Assembly (NCBI GenBank): GCA_050250955.1
Contig: JBFWNR010000002.1
Coordinates: 372,001 to 436,000 of the forward strand
Direction of reading: 5' to 3'
Length of the DNA: 64,000 nucleotides
Source of the DNA: CAWAYR01 sp050250955
GTDB lineage: Bacteria > Acidobacteriota > Vicinamibacteria > Vicinamibacterales > UBA2999
The notes under the pieces: model-generated
What the model was told of the DNA's origin: nothing
The model's input: the letters and a program-made list of their open reading frames with translations, nothing else
The model's database searches: none
Made by a program: the position numbers and the translations under genes
Shown: piece by piece, positions 50,101 to 59,940 of the stretch
How positions within the stretch are numbered: the first letter of the stretch is position 1
How the letters are laid out: each line of letters opens with the position of its first letter

Positions 50101-50323
50101 GGAGTTCGTCGCGTGATTTGGAAGGCGTCCACTGCAGGTCCAGACCGTCGCGCAGCCTGGCGAGCGCGCGGCGACGCGCCTTGTCGAAGGCCTTTCGTTC
50201 CCGCACGATTGCTTTCAGGCGATCGGTCAGTAGAGCGCTGATCGACCGCCCTTCTTCGGCCGCCAGGACACGCGCTTCGCGGAGGAGATCGGCGTCCAGC
50301 TTGAGGGTGACGTTCGTCTTCAT
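50090..50323 (-). CDS. VapB/CopG-type antitoxin
   Basis: The 77-residue protein has an N-terminal ribbon-helix-helix motif (MKTNVTLKLDADLLREARVL...SISALL) and a charged C-terminal tail (about 50-77) that would bind the toxin. ATG 50323 has AGGA about 9 bases upstream; ATG 50332 is an alternative. It precedes and overlaps the PIN toxin. A near-perfect 19-bp palindrome at 50336-50354 is its probable operator, so autorepression is expected. Confidence 0.87.
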   Translation of the reverse strand: MKTNVTLKLDADLLREARVLAAEEGRSISALLTDRLKAIVRERKAFDKARRRALARLRDGLDLQWTPSKSRDELHER

Positions 50324-50335
50324 ACGGCCCATCCT

Positions 50336-50354
50336 AGTACGTGACTCACGTGCT
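50336..50354. promoter_or_regulatory. Palindromic operator upstream of the toxin-antitoxin pair
   Basis: ACGTGA-C-TCACGT (50339-50351) is a perfect palindrome, extended to AG...CT outside with one mismatch. It lies 16 bases before the antitoxin start. Confidence 0.6.
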
Positions 50355-50442
50355 ACACGACTTGTCGTGCTCGTCGCTGTCCACGCCTCGCACCAGTCGG
50401 TAGGGAAGGGATCGCCGACGGGACACCGCACACAGGACGAGC

Positions 50443-50621
50443 GGCGGGGACCCCGCCGCTGGCCGCACATTCCGCCCGTACATGGCGAGAGCCGCGTGCG
50501 CGGCTCTCATGGTTGCGGGGGCGGGACTGGCACCCCACCGCGCCCAGTCCGCGCGGCGGGGGCCCCGCCGCTGGCCGCACATTCCGCCCGTACATGGCGA
50601 GAGCCGCGTGCGCGGCTCTCA

Positions 50622-50638
<17 letters not shown>
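50443..50638. repeat. 112-base-period direct repeat including the tRNA 3' end
   Basis: An 84-base unit occurs at 50443-50526 and again at 50555-50638. Each copy contains a GC-rich palindrome, a GAGAGCCGCG-TG-CGCGGCTCTC hairpin and, at its end, the last 17 bases of the initiator tRNA sequence. The proximal copy (50622-50638) belongs to the real tRNA; the distal one (50510-50526) is a detached fragment. Confidence 0.85.
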
Positions 50639-50698
<60 letters not shown>

Positions 50699-50761
50699 AC
50701 AGAAGAATAGCAGCATATCACAGCGGCGTGAAGCCCGGCCGTGTGGCGTGAACGACCGCGA

Positions 50762-51472
50762 CTACCCTCCCCCCGGGCCCCGGCCCGCCGCGGCCAGCAG
50801 CGCGCGCGTCCGCACCGCGCCCGGCCCGCGACGATCGACGAGCGCAGCCAGATCCGCCGGGGTGTCGACATCGCGCCACCGCCGCACGTGCGCCACCTCC
50901 CACCCCGCGGCCACGGCCCGGGTCGTCACCGCCGCCAGCACCTCGGGCCGGCTCCAGGCCACGCCGTCGAAGACGCCGGTCGGCACCTCGCGCGACGCCA
51001 CCAGGTAGAAGCCGCCGTCCTCGGCGGGGCCGAACACCACCCGGCGCGGCCCGCCGGCCGCCACCGCCTCGACGGCCTCGGCGACGACCGCCGCCGGCAG
51101 ATCGGGAGCGTCGGAGCCCACCAGCACCACGGCGTCATGGCCGCGGGCCAGCAGGTCGGCGATCGCCGACGTCATGCGCGCACCGAGATCGCCCTCCGCC
51201 TGCGGCACGACCTCCACGCCGGTCAGGCCGGCGAGCGCGGCGTCGCCCGAGACGCGCGCCCGCACCGCGTCCACGCGATCACCAGGCGTGACGAAGACGA
51301 CCAGCGGCAGACCGGCGGAGACGACCGCCTCGATCGAATCGAGGAGCAGGGCGGCCCGCAGCGCGCGGGCGGCGGGACCGTCCGGCCCCAACCTCGTCTT
51401 GCCGGGCGCCTCGGGGTCGCGGGCCAGCATCGCCACCGCCGAGCCGCCGCGTGCCGGGAACACGCCCTCCAT
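50762..51472 (-). CDS. TIGR04282-type (DUF2064) nucleotidyl/glycosyltransferase-like protein
   Basis: The 236-residue GT-A fold protein matches the DUF2064/CofC-like family: AMLARDPEAPGKTRL near the N-terminus, GSDAPDLP as the DxD-like site and FGPAEDGGFYLVA, with DVDTPADL near the end. This family is often placed with arsenosugar biosynthesis genes. ATG 51472 gives normal family length. It lies downstream of msrPQ, and the partner TIGR04283-type glycosyltransferase lies upstream of msrPQ, so the usual pair is split here. Confidence 0.88.
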   Translation of the reverse strand: MEGVFPARGGSAVAMLARDPEAPGKTRLGPDGPAARALRAALLLDSIEAVVSAGLPLVVFVTPGDRVDAVRARVSGDAALAGLTGVEVVPQAEGDLGARMTSAIADLLARGHDAVVLVGSDAPDLPAAVVAEAVEAVAAGGPRRVVFGPAEDGGFYLVASREVPTGVFDGVAWSRPEVLAAVTTRAVAAGWEVAHVRRWRDVDTPADLAALVDRRGPGAVRTRALLAAAGRGPGGG

Positions 51473-51488
51473 CAGCGCGGGGCGCCGA

Positions 51489-52115
51489 TCAGAGCTGCGG
51501 CGCCACGCGCACCGCCCGCGCCGGCGGGGTCGCACGCCGCTTGGCGACCGCCTTCCAGACCCGCACCGCCAGCAGGGCGCCGAGGATCGTCGCGTAGAGC
51601 GCCGGGCTCGAGGTGTCGAGCTTGACCTTCCACCAGTAGTGCAGCACCGCCAGCGCCGCCGTCACGTAGACCAGCCGGTGCAGCAGGTTCCAGGTGCGGC
51701 CGCCGAGCCGGCGGATCCACCCCTGCGTGGAGGTGACGGCCAGCGGGATCATCAGCACGAAGGCCGTGAAGCCGGCGGTGATGTAGGGCCGCTTCACCAC
51801 GTCGTCCCACAGGCCCGTGAACATCAGCGAGTGATCGAGGACGAAGTAGGTGAGGAAGTGCAGCGAGCCGTAGAAGAAGGCGAACAGACCCAGCATCCGC
51901 CGGTACTGGATGACGCGGTTCCAGCCGGTCAGCCAGCGCAGCGGCGTTACCGCCAGCGAGATCGCGATCAGCCGCAGCGTCCAGATGCCGGTGTAGTTGG
52001 TGATCGTCTCGACCGGGTTGACGCCCAGGTCGCCGCCGAGGAACGCGCCGTAGACGAGCCACGCAAACGGGCCCAGGCAGGCCACGAACACGACCGGCTT
52101 CACGGCACGCACCAC
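51489..52115 (-). CDS. msrQ: MsrQ haem-binding membrane subunit
   Basis: The 208-residue protein has about five to six membrane helices of the ferric-reductase-like domain, with His residues typical of b-haem binding (SLHFLTYF, LHRLVYV and LHYWW). MsrQ passes electrons from the quinone pool to MsrP. GTG 52115 is preferred (GAGGGA 4 bases upstream); GTG 52112 is adjacent. It follows msrP by 56 bases. Confidence 0.92.
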   Translation of the reverse strand: MVRAVKPVVFVACLGPFAWLVYGAFLGGDLGVNPVETITNYTGIWTLRLIAISLAVTPLRWLTGWNRVIQYRRMLGLFAFFYGSLHFLTYFVLDHSLMFTGLWDDVVKRPYITAGFTAFVLMIPLAVTSTQGWIRRLGGRTWNLLHRLVYVTAALAVLHYWWKVKLDTSSPALYATILGALLAVRVWKAVAKRRATPPARAVRVAPQL

Positions 52116-52171
52116 GAGGTCCCTCGGTGACGCCGCGCCGCGAAAGGCCGAACCTCCACTCCGAAGCCTGG

Positions 52172-53125
<954 letters not shown>

Positions 53126-53143
53126 CGAATTCCCCTTCCGAAC

Positions 53144-53854
53144 TCAGGGTAGCGTGGATCGCCGTTCATAGCTACGCGCCAGCCGCTCGGGCGGGACGCC
53201 CGCGAAGTAGCGGCACAGCGTCATCAGATTGGCGCCGCTCCTCTTCCACCATCCGTCCCGCTCCCAGCGTCGCGCCGACGACACCACCTGCTCGGTGAGA
53301 TGTCGCACCGGACCGCGCCGTGTCAACCGGCGGACGAAGTCCACGTCCTCCATCAGGGGCCACGGCTGGAATCCCCCCAAGGACGTGAACACCTCGCGGC
53401 GCACGAAAATGCCCTGGTCGCCGTAGGGCAGGTCGAACCAGCGCACCCGCCACGCCACCGCCCGCTCCAACAGCCGCGCTTGCCACGCCGGCGAGTCGAG
53501 TGCGAACGCAAAGCTGCCGCCGACCACCACCGGGGCGGCCGCGTCGACGGCCGCGAAGGCGGCCCGCCACGACGACGGCACGCGGCAATCGGCGTGCACG
53601 AACCACAGCCAGCGGCCGCGGGCCAGCGCGGCGCCGGCGTTCAGCTGCGGTCCGCGGCCGGTCGCGGTATCCACCCAGTGGACGTCGGGACGCGCCGCCC
53701 GCAACGTCAGCTCGGTCGGATCCTCGGGCCCGCTGCGACTGACGATCACCTCGAGGTCGTCGGCCGGCAGCAGGTCGTCGAGCAGCCTGGCCAGCGGTGC
53801 CGCGTCGCCCCGGGTGGGGATGACGACGCTCACCGCCGGGGAGACGTGGGACAT
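53144..53854 (-). CDS. TIGR04283-type family 2 glycosyltransferase
   Basis: The 236-residue GT2 protein has VSVVIPTRGDAAPL at the N-terminus, GRGPQLNAGA, the metal-binding HADCRVP (DxD-like), YGDQGIFVRREVF and PLMEDVDFVRRL with the catalytic ED. These are the hallmarks of the TIGR04283 family, often linked to arsenosugar biosynthesis. It lies 18 bases upstream of msrP on the same strand. No arsS or arsM is in the window. Confidence 0.9.
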   Translation of the reverse strand: MSHVSPAVSVVIPTRGDAAPLARLLDDLLPADDLEVIVSRSGPEDPTELTLRAARPDVHWVDTATGRGPQLNAGAALARGRWLWFVHADCRVPSSWRAAFAAVDAAAPVVVGGSFAFALDSPAWQARLLERAVAWRVRWFDLPYGDQGIFVRREVFTSLGGFQPWPLMEDVDFVRRLTRRGPVRHLTEQVVSSARRWERDGWWKRSGANLMTLCRYFAGVPPERLARSYERRSTLP

Positions 53855-53883
53855 CGGAGGCCGCTCATAGTACCGTGTGCGGC

Positions 53884-54534
53884 ATGACGACGCGTGACTC
53901 CCCCAGCCTGCTCACGCTGCTCGGTCACGAGCTGCGGGCACCGGCCGGCGTCATCGGCGGATACCTGACGATGATCGAACGCCAGCCGCTCACGCCCGAA
54001 CAGGTGCGGGCGCTCGACGGGGCGCGCCGCGCGCAGCAGACGGTCGTCGACATCCTCGACGACGTCAAGCGACTGGTCGACGTCTGGCGCGACACCACCC
54101 CCACGGCGCGTCCGGTCGCGTTGACGGCCGTGCTCGATCGCACCGTGGCCGCCTGCGGCGGCGCCGATGTCGATCTCGAGGTCTCGATCCATCCCGACGC
54201 GGACTTGAGCGTGGCCGCCGGCCGCGACGTGCTGGCCCAGGCGTTCACCGCACTGGCCACCACGGTGGCCCGCGAGCACGCCGCCCCGGTGGTCTGCGAC
54301 GTCACGCGCGAGGGGCCGGGCCGCGCCCACGCCTTCGCCCTGCTGGCGTTCCTGCCGCGCGGCCGGAACTTCCTCGCCGAGCCGCGGCGGGTCGACGTCC
54401 ACCAGTGGCGGCCTGGCCTCGGGCTGCGGCTGGTCGTCGCCATCGAACACCTGCGGCGTCTCGGCGGCGAGGCCTACGACCTGGTCAGCGGCGATCAGCC
54501 CGCCGGCGTCGAGGTGCGACTGCCGATCGTCTAG
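53884..54534 (+). CDS. HisKA-type protein with a degenerate ATPase domain
   Basis: The 216-residue protein begins with a HisKA dimerisation helix holding His15 in LLGHELRAPAG, the phospho-acceptor motif. The following region resembles a HATPase domain in length but lacks the N-box Asn (ALATTVARE) and a normal G1 loop; only a GLGL turn remains near the C-terminus. It may be a phosphotransfer protein or a pseudokinase. There is no sensor domain or membrane segment. A GTG at 53875 is an alternative start. Confidence 0.75.
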   Translation: MTTRDSPSLLTLLGHELRAPAGVIGGYLTMIERQPLTPEQVRALDGARRAQQTVVDILDDVKRLVDVWRDTTPTARPVALTAVLDRTVAACGGADVDLEVSIHPDADLSVAAGRDVLAQAFTALATTVAREHAAPVVCDVTREGPGRAHAFALLAFLPRGRNFLAEPRRVDVHQWRPGLGLRLVVAIEHLRRLGGEAYDLVSGDQPAGVEVRLPIV

Positions 54535-54543
54535 CCCCGCCGG

Positions 54544-54549
54544 TATACT
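54544..54549 (+). promoter_or_regulatory. -10 hexamer for a leaderless start
   Basis: TATACT ends seven bases before GTG 54557, the start of the DUF1175 gene. No Shine-Dalgarno sequence is present. Confidence 0.45.
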
Positions 54550-54556
54550 GGCGGGC

Positions 54557-55249
54557 GTGATCGGGCGGGCGATCCGACGACAGCAGCTGGCGCAGGTCGC
54601 CACGGCCGCGCTCACCGTCGCCGTCGCCGTCACCGCCGTGGCCGCGTCGGGCCGCCGTCTGGCCCCCGACGACCGCGCCGCCTTCCGCCAGTGGTTCGTG
54701 CTGGTCGCCGACGCGCAGTTCGAACAGCGCGCCCCGGAAGTCACCGACTGCGCGGCGCTGGTCCGCTACGCATTCCGCGAGGCGCTGCGTCCCCACTCGC
54801 CCGAATGGGCCCGCCGCACCGGGCTGACGTTCGTGCCACGGTTCGCCGACGTGCGATCCGGACCCGCCCCCGGTCCGGACGGCTGGCCGCTGTTCCGCAC
54901 CGCCGCCGGCGACCACCCGCGCTACGGCGAGTTCGCCGACGCGCAGACGCTGGTGCGGCTCAACAGCCGGCTGATCGCGCGCGACGCCGCCCAGGCCCGG
55001 CCCGGCGATCTGCTCTACTTCCGGCGAGCCGGTGCCGTCCAACCCGATCACCTGATGGTGTTTGTCGGCCCATCGGCGTTCGACCCGGGCGGCGACTGGG
55101 TGGTCTACCACACCGGCCCGGACGGCGACGACGCCGGTGAGGTGCGCAAGGTGCGGCTGTCCGATCTGCACCGGCACCCGTCGCCGACCTGGCGGCCGAT
55201 CCCGGGCAACCAGACGTTTGTCGGCGTGTTCAGACTGGATCTGCTGTGA
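54557..55249 (+). CDS. DUF1175 (YfaT-like) exported protein
   Basis: The 230-residue protein has an N-terminal hydrophobic signal and a DUF1175 domain. TDCAALVRYAFREAL resembles the Cys of NlpC/P60 cysteine peptidases, and DHLMVFVG could supply the His, so a papain-like hydrolase fold is likely. In E. coli yfaT lies beside the alpha-2-macroglobulin-like yfaS, and the same order occurs here: its stop overlaps the next start (GTGA). A -10 hexamer seven bases before GTG 54557 suggests a leaderless transcript. Confidence 0.85.
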   Translation: MIGRAIRRQQLAQVATAALTVAVAVTAVAASGRRLAPDDRAAFRQWFVLVADAQFEQRAPEVTDCAALVRYAFREALRPHSPEWARRTGLTFVPRFADVRSGPAPGPDGWPLFRTAAGDHPRYGEFADAQTLVRLNSRLIARDAAQARPGDLLYFRRAGAVQPDHLMVFVGPSAFDPGGDWVVYHTGPDGDDAGEVRKVRLSDLHRHPSPTWRPIPGNQTFVGVFRLDLL

Positions 55250-58200
55250 CCGTCGGCCGCGCCGTTGTCGCCATCACCGTCGCGCTCGGCCTCACGCCCG
55301 TGGCGGTACGCGCCCAGGACGCCCCGCCGCCGGCGGGTCCGGCCTTCTCGCTGTCGTCGAGCGAGACGTTCACGAGCCGCGACGACGCCGCGATCTGGCT
55401 GACCTTCCGCCAGGTGCCGTCGCTCGACTTCCGGGTCTACAAGGTACGGGATCCGCTGGCGTTCCTCGCCGGCCTGCGTGACCCGCACCAGTTCGGCACC
55501 GACCAGCCGCTGCCGGTGCCGCAGGAGCCGACCTGGCTCGAACGCGTCTCGACCTGGAAGGCGGCCCAACGCCGCCGGGTCCGCGACTTCGTCCGCGCCC
55601 AGACGACGCCGGAGTATCGTCGCGCGCGCCGCGCCGCCGACGACTCGAGCCGCGTCGCCCGGCGGGTGCGGCTCCAGGTGAACACCTTCGCCCAGGTGCC
55701 GCTGCTCAATCCCGATCAGCTGGTCAGCTCGTGGCGGGAGGTGCTGCCCCACTACCGTGACGCCGAGGTGCGACGCCTCCCGCTCGACCTCGCCGAACGC
55801 GGGATGTACGTGGTCGAGGCGGTGCACGACCGCCTGCGCGCCTACACGGTCGTGGTCGTCTCGGACCTCGGCGTGGTCGCCAAGGCCGCGCCCGGCCAGG
55901 TGCTGCTGTTCGCCGCCGATCGCCACAGCGGCGAGCCGCGCGCCGGCTGCGACGCCCGGGTGCTGAGCCGCGGCACCACGCTCGCCACCGGGCGCACGTC
56001 GGCCGACGGGGTGGTGGACGCCGGCCTGCCCGACGACGCCCGCGACGCCGTCGGGGTCGTGGTCTGCGGCGACGACGTCGGCATCGCCGATCCGGGCGGC
56101 TGGGTGTTCGAGCGGGCCGGGCGCGAGCTGGCCGCCTTCGTCTACACCGACAAGCCGATCTACCGGCCCGGCCACACCGTGCACGTGAAGGCCGTGCTGC
56201 GCTGGCGGCAGCGCGACCTGCTGGCGGCGTTCGACCGGCCCGAGGTCGAAGTCCGCGTCACCGACGCCACCCAGGCGGTGATCCAGCGCGAGCGGGTGCG
56301 CGTGGACGAGTTCGGCGCCGTCGCCGTCGACGTGCCGCTCGGGGCCGGCGCCGCGCTGGGCCTCTACGGCATCACCATCGCCAGCGGCGAGGCCGAGGCG
56401 AGCGGCAGCTTCGAGGTCCAGGAGTACCGACGCCCTGAGTTCGAGGTGCTGGTCACCGTCGCCGACCGCTTCGTGGTGCAGGGCCGCGAGGTGGTGGCCG
56501 ACGTGCAGGCCCGCTACTACTTCGGCCAGCCGGTGGCCAACGGCACGGTACGTTACGTCGTCGAAAAGCAGCCCTACTGGTCGCCGCTGCGCTGGATCGA
56601 CGACGCCGACCCGGAGGAGGGCGGCGGCTGGTACGGCGGCGACCTGCGCTCGGAGGGCGAACTGACGCTCGGCGCCGACGGCCGCGGACGGATCCGTCTG
56701 CCGCTCGCACCCGACGAACAGGGTCGGGACTACCGCGCCCGCATCGAGGCGCGGGTGGCCGATGCCAGTGGCCGCGAGGTGAGCGGAGCGGGCATCGTCC
56801 AGGCGACCTACGGCTCGTTCCTGGTCTCGGCCCGGCTCGACACCTACATGGCGCGCCCGGGCACCACGGCGTCGCTCAGTGCCCGCACCGTCGACTATCT
56901 GGGCACGGCTCGCGCCGACGTACCGGTGCGCGTCGTGGTCGAGCGACTGCGCTACGCCGACGGCTACTACAGCGCGCCGACCGTCACCGTCGTCAGCGAG
57001 GCGGCGGCCCGCAGCGACGCCGACGGGCGGCTGACCACGACCGTGGCGGTGCCCGACATCCCCGGCAGCTACCGCGTCGCCGTCATCGCCACCGAGAACG
57101 GCCGCGACCTGCGCGACGACGCGTGGCTGTGGGTGCCCGGGCCGGGTGACGCGACACCCGACGCCGACAACGAGTATCTCGAGCTGCTGGCCGACAAGCG
57201 CACCTACACGCCGGGCGAGACCGCGCGCGTCGTCGTGCGCGGGCGCGACGTGGTCGGGCCGGTGCTGCTCACCAAGGAGGGCCAGCACGTATCGTGGCAC
57301 CAGGTGGTCCGCCCGACGGTCGCCGGCGCCTTCGAGGTTCCCATCGACGACGGCGACATCGGCGACGTCTACGTGCACGTGACGCTGCTGCGCGACGGGC
57401 GGTTGCTGCAGGCCGAGCGCCGGCTGAGCGTGCCACCGGTGTCGCGCACCCTGCAGATCGCGCTCACCGCCGATCGCCCGGTGGCCCGGCCGCAGGACCC
57501 GGCCAGCTTCGCCGTGCAGGTCACCGACGCCGACGGCCGGCCGGCCCGCGCCAGCGTCAGCCTGGCCGTCATCGACGAGTCGGTGTTCGGCGTCAAGGCC
57601 GACGACACGCCCGATCCGGCGCGGGTGTTCTATCGCCGCGAGTACTCCCGCGTCGGCACCGCCTTCTCGCGCCACTACCACTTCACCGGCTTCTCGGGCC
57701 CCGACCGGCTGCGCCTGGCGACGCGACGCCGGCGCCCGCTGTCGCTGGCCGACTTCAAGGCCGATCGGCTGGCCCAGCCGCAGGTGCGCAAGGACTTCCC
57801 CGACGCGATCCACTGGGTGGCGTCGCTCGTCACCGATGCCGAGGGTCGCGGGCGGATCACGGTGCGCTATCCCGACTCGCTGACGACGTGGCGGCTGACG
57901 GCGCGGGCCATCACCGTCGACACGCGCGTGGGTGCGGCCGTGGCCCGCACGACGACCACCAAGGACCTCATCGTGCGGCTGGTGACGCCGCGCTTCCTCA
58001 CCGAGGGCGACACGGTGGCGACGCCGACCATCGTCCACAACTACGTCGAAGAGGCCCGGCAGGCGCGGGTGGACGTCGCCGCCACCGGCGTCACCGCCGC
58101 GGCCGGCAGCGCCGCCGTCTCCGGCGCCGTGGCCGGCAACGGCGAGCGCCGCGACCAGTGGCGCTACACCGCCGGCGCCCCCGGCCGCGCAGTGTTCACC

Positions 58201-59940
58201 GCCACCGCCGTCGCCGGCAGCGATCGCGATGCGCTGGAGCTGCCGCTGCCGATCCGACCCTACGGTGTGCGCCGTGAGGCCGCGGCGACCGGCGCGCTCG
58301 CCGGCGGCGCCGAGACGACCGCATCGCTGGTCGTCCCCGACACCGCCAATCCGGCGGCGCGGACCATCCGCGTCGCGCTGGCGCCGTCGATGGCCGGCGC
58401 CGTGCTCGGCGCCGCCGACCAGCTCACGAGCTTCCCGTACGGGTGCACGGAACAGACCCTGTCGAGCTTCATCCCCAACCTGGTCGTGACCCGGGCGCTC
58501 ACCGACCTGGGACTGGCGCCGACCGAGCGGCTGTCGATGCTCGGCCGACAGGTGACCGACGGTCTGCGTCGTCTCTACGACCTGCAGCACGACGACGGCG
58601 GCTGGGGGTGGTGGTCGGCCGACGGCAACCACCCCTTCATGACCGCCTACGCGCTGGGCGGCCTGGTGGACGCCGAGGCGCACGGCTACCGGGTGGACGG
58701 CGGACGTCGCGAACGCGGCGTGCAGGTGCTGGCGGCGATGGTGCTCGACTACCCGCGGGCCGACGCGGAGCTCAAGGCCTACATGGTGTGGGTGCTGGGC
58801 CGCGCGCTCGGCGATCGCCCGCAGGTGGAGATCTATCGCGACGGCGAGGTGCGCACCTACACGCAGCGCGCCGCGCTCGACGAGGTCTGGGCCAGCCGCG
58901 ATCGGCTGTCGCCCTACGGGCAGGCGATCCTGGCCCTGGCGCTCCACGGCGCCGGCGACCCGCGGGCCGACGACGTGGCGGCCCGCCTGGCCGGCAGCGT
59001 CGTCCGCGAGGGCGCGCTGGCGCACTGGGCCAGCGATCGCGATCCGCTGCTCGACGACGGCGTCGACACCGCCGTCGAAGCCACCGCGTGGGCGGTGCGG
59101 GCGCTGGCCGCGCGCACTCCCGACTCGCCGCTGCTCGAACCGGCCGTGCGCTGGCTGATGCTCAACCGCCAGGCCGGCTGGTGGGCGACGACCAAGCAGA
59201 CCGCGCTCGCCCTCGACGGCATGCTGGCCTACATGCGGGCCCGGCGCGACACCGGGGCGATCGGCACCGTGGAGGTGATCGTCAACGGCGTGGCCGCCGG
59301 GTCGCAGACGTTCACGGCCGCGTCGCTGGTGGCCTCGACCCCGGTAGAGATCACCGCCCCGGCGGCCGCCGGGGCGAACGAGGTGCGCCTGGTCGCCCGC
59401 GGCGCCGGCACGGTGCACTGGTCGGCCACCGCCGAGTACTTCGATCCCACGGCGGCCGAACACCGCCGCGGTTCGACGGCGCTGGCGATCACGCGCGCCT
59501 ACGCGCGGCTGGAGTCCACGCGTCAGGACGGCCGCCTCGTCTACCGGGAGGTGCCGATCGCCGGGCCGGTCGCCGTCGGCGACGTCGTCTCGGTGCGGCT
59601 GGCGGTGGCCGGCGGCGGCGACTGGCGTTACCTGCTCATCGAGGATCCGATTCCCGCCGGCACCGAGGCGCTGCCCAACCGCACGCCGTACCCGCTGGCG
59701 CGCGACGCGCGGTCGGCGCGACTGTCGCGCGAGGAGTTCCGCGACGACCGCTCGGCGTTCTTCGTCGAGCGGCTGGACCAGGGTCGCGCCGATGTCGTCT
59801 ACCTGCTGAAGGTCGTCAACGAGGGCGCATTCCGCGCCTCGCCGGCGCGGGTCACGCCGATGTACGTCCCCGGCGTGCACGCCTCGTCGGAGCCGTTCAC
59901 CCTCGCCGTGGCCGGCGACGGGTCGGACGGGCGCCGATGA
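55246..59940 (+). CDS. Alpha-2-macroglobulin family protein (YfaS-like) with thioester
   Basis: The 1564-residue exported protein has a signal peptide (cleavage near AVRAQD), several MG beta domains (about 150-700), a bait-like segment (about 750-830), the A2M domain (DAIHWVASLVTDAEGRG) and a thioester domain with Cys1067-Thr-Glu-Gln1070 in YGCTEQ, then alpha-alpha toroid repeats (GGWGWW...) and a receptor-binding-like C-domain. Bacterial A2Ms trap proteases in the periplasm. There is no lipobox. It is coupled to the DUF1175 gene before it and the membrane protein after it. Confidence 0.94.
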   Translation: MTVGRAVVAITVALGLTPVAVRAQDAPPPAGPAFSLSSSETFTSRDDAAIWLTFRQVPSLDFRVYKVRDPLAFLAGLRDPHQFGTDQPLPVPQEPTWLERVSTWKAAQRRRVRDFVRAQTTPEYRRARRAADDSSRVARRVRLQVNTFAQVPLLNPDQLVSSWREVLPHYRDAEVRRLPLDLAERGMYVVEAVHDRLRAYTVVVVSDLGVVAKAAPGQVLLFAADRHSGEPRAGCDARVLSRGTTLATGRTSADGVVDAGLPDDARDAVGVVVCGDDVGIADPGGWVFERAGRELAAFVYTDKPIYRPGHTVHVKAVLRWRQRDLLAAFDRPEVEVRVTDATQAVIQRERVRVDEFGAVAVDVPLGAGAALGLYGITIASGEAEASGSFEVQEYRRPEFEVLVTVADRFVVQGREVVADVQARYYFGQPVANGTVRYVVEKQPYWSPLRWIDDADPEEGGGWYGGDLRSEGELTLGADGRGRIRLPLAPDEQGRDYRARIEARVADASGREVSGAGIVQATYGSFLVSARLDTYMARPGTTASLSARTVDYLGTARADVPVRVVVERLRYADGYYSAPTVTVVSEAAARSDADGRLTTTVAVPDIPGSYRVAVIATENGRDLRDDAWLWVPGPGDATPDADNEYLELLADKRTYTPGETARVVVRGRDVVGPVLLTKEGQHVSWHQVVRPTVAGAFEVPIDDGDIGDVYVHVTLLRDGRLLQAERRLSVPPVSRTLQIALTADRPVARPQDPASFAVQVTDADGRPARASVSLAVIDESVFGVKADDTPDPARVFYRREYSRVGTAFSRHYHFTGFSGPDRLRLATRRRRPLSLADFKADRLAQPQVRKDFPDAIHWVASLVTDAEGRGRITVRYPDSLTTWRLTARAITVDTRVGAAVARTTTTKDLIVRLVTPRFLTEGDTVATPTIVHNYVEEARQARVDVAATGVTAAAGSAAVSGAVAGNGERRDQWRYTAGAPGRAVFTATAVAGSDRDALELPLPIRPYGVRREAAATGALAGGAETTASLVVPDTANPAARTIRVALAPSMAGAVLGAADQLTSFPYGCTEQTLSSFIPNLVVTRALTDLGLAPTERLSMLGRQVTDGLRRLYDLQHDDGGWGWWSADGNHPFMTAYALGGLVDAEAHGYRVDGGRRERGVQVLAAMVLDYPRADAELKAYMVWVLGRALGDRPQVEIYRDGEVRTYTQRAALDEVWASRDRLSPYGQAILALALHGAGDPRADDVAARLAGSVVREGALAHWASDRDPLLDDGVDTAVEATAWAVRALAARTPDSPLLEPAVRWLMLNRQAGWWATTKQTALALDGMLAYMRARRDTGAIGTVEVIVNGVAAGSQTFTAASLVASTPVEITAPAAAGANEVRLVARGAGTVHWSATAEYFDPTAAEHRRGSTALAITRAYARLESTRQDGRLVYREVPIAGPVAVGDVVSVRLAVAGGGDWRYLLIEDPIPAGTEALPNRTPYPLARDARSARLSREEFRDDRSAFFVERLDQGRADVVYLLKVVNEGAFRASPARVTPMYVPGVHASSEPFTLAVAGDGSDGRR

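Noticed and set aside
50510..50526. A second tRNA gene in the distal repeat
   Set aside because: Only the last 17 bases of the tRNA are present; no cloverleaf can form.
55105..59880. A 1591-codon open frame antisense to the alpha-2-macroglobulin gene
   Set aside because: It is rich in Arg/His/Gly/Ala with no domain; such frames are expected opposite GC-rich genes, and the sense frame has clear motifs.
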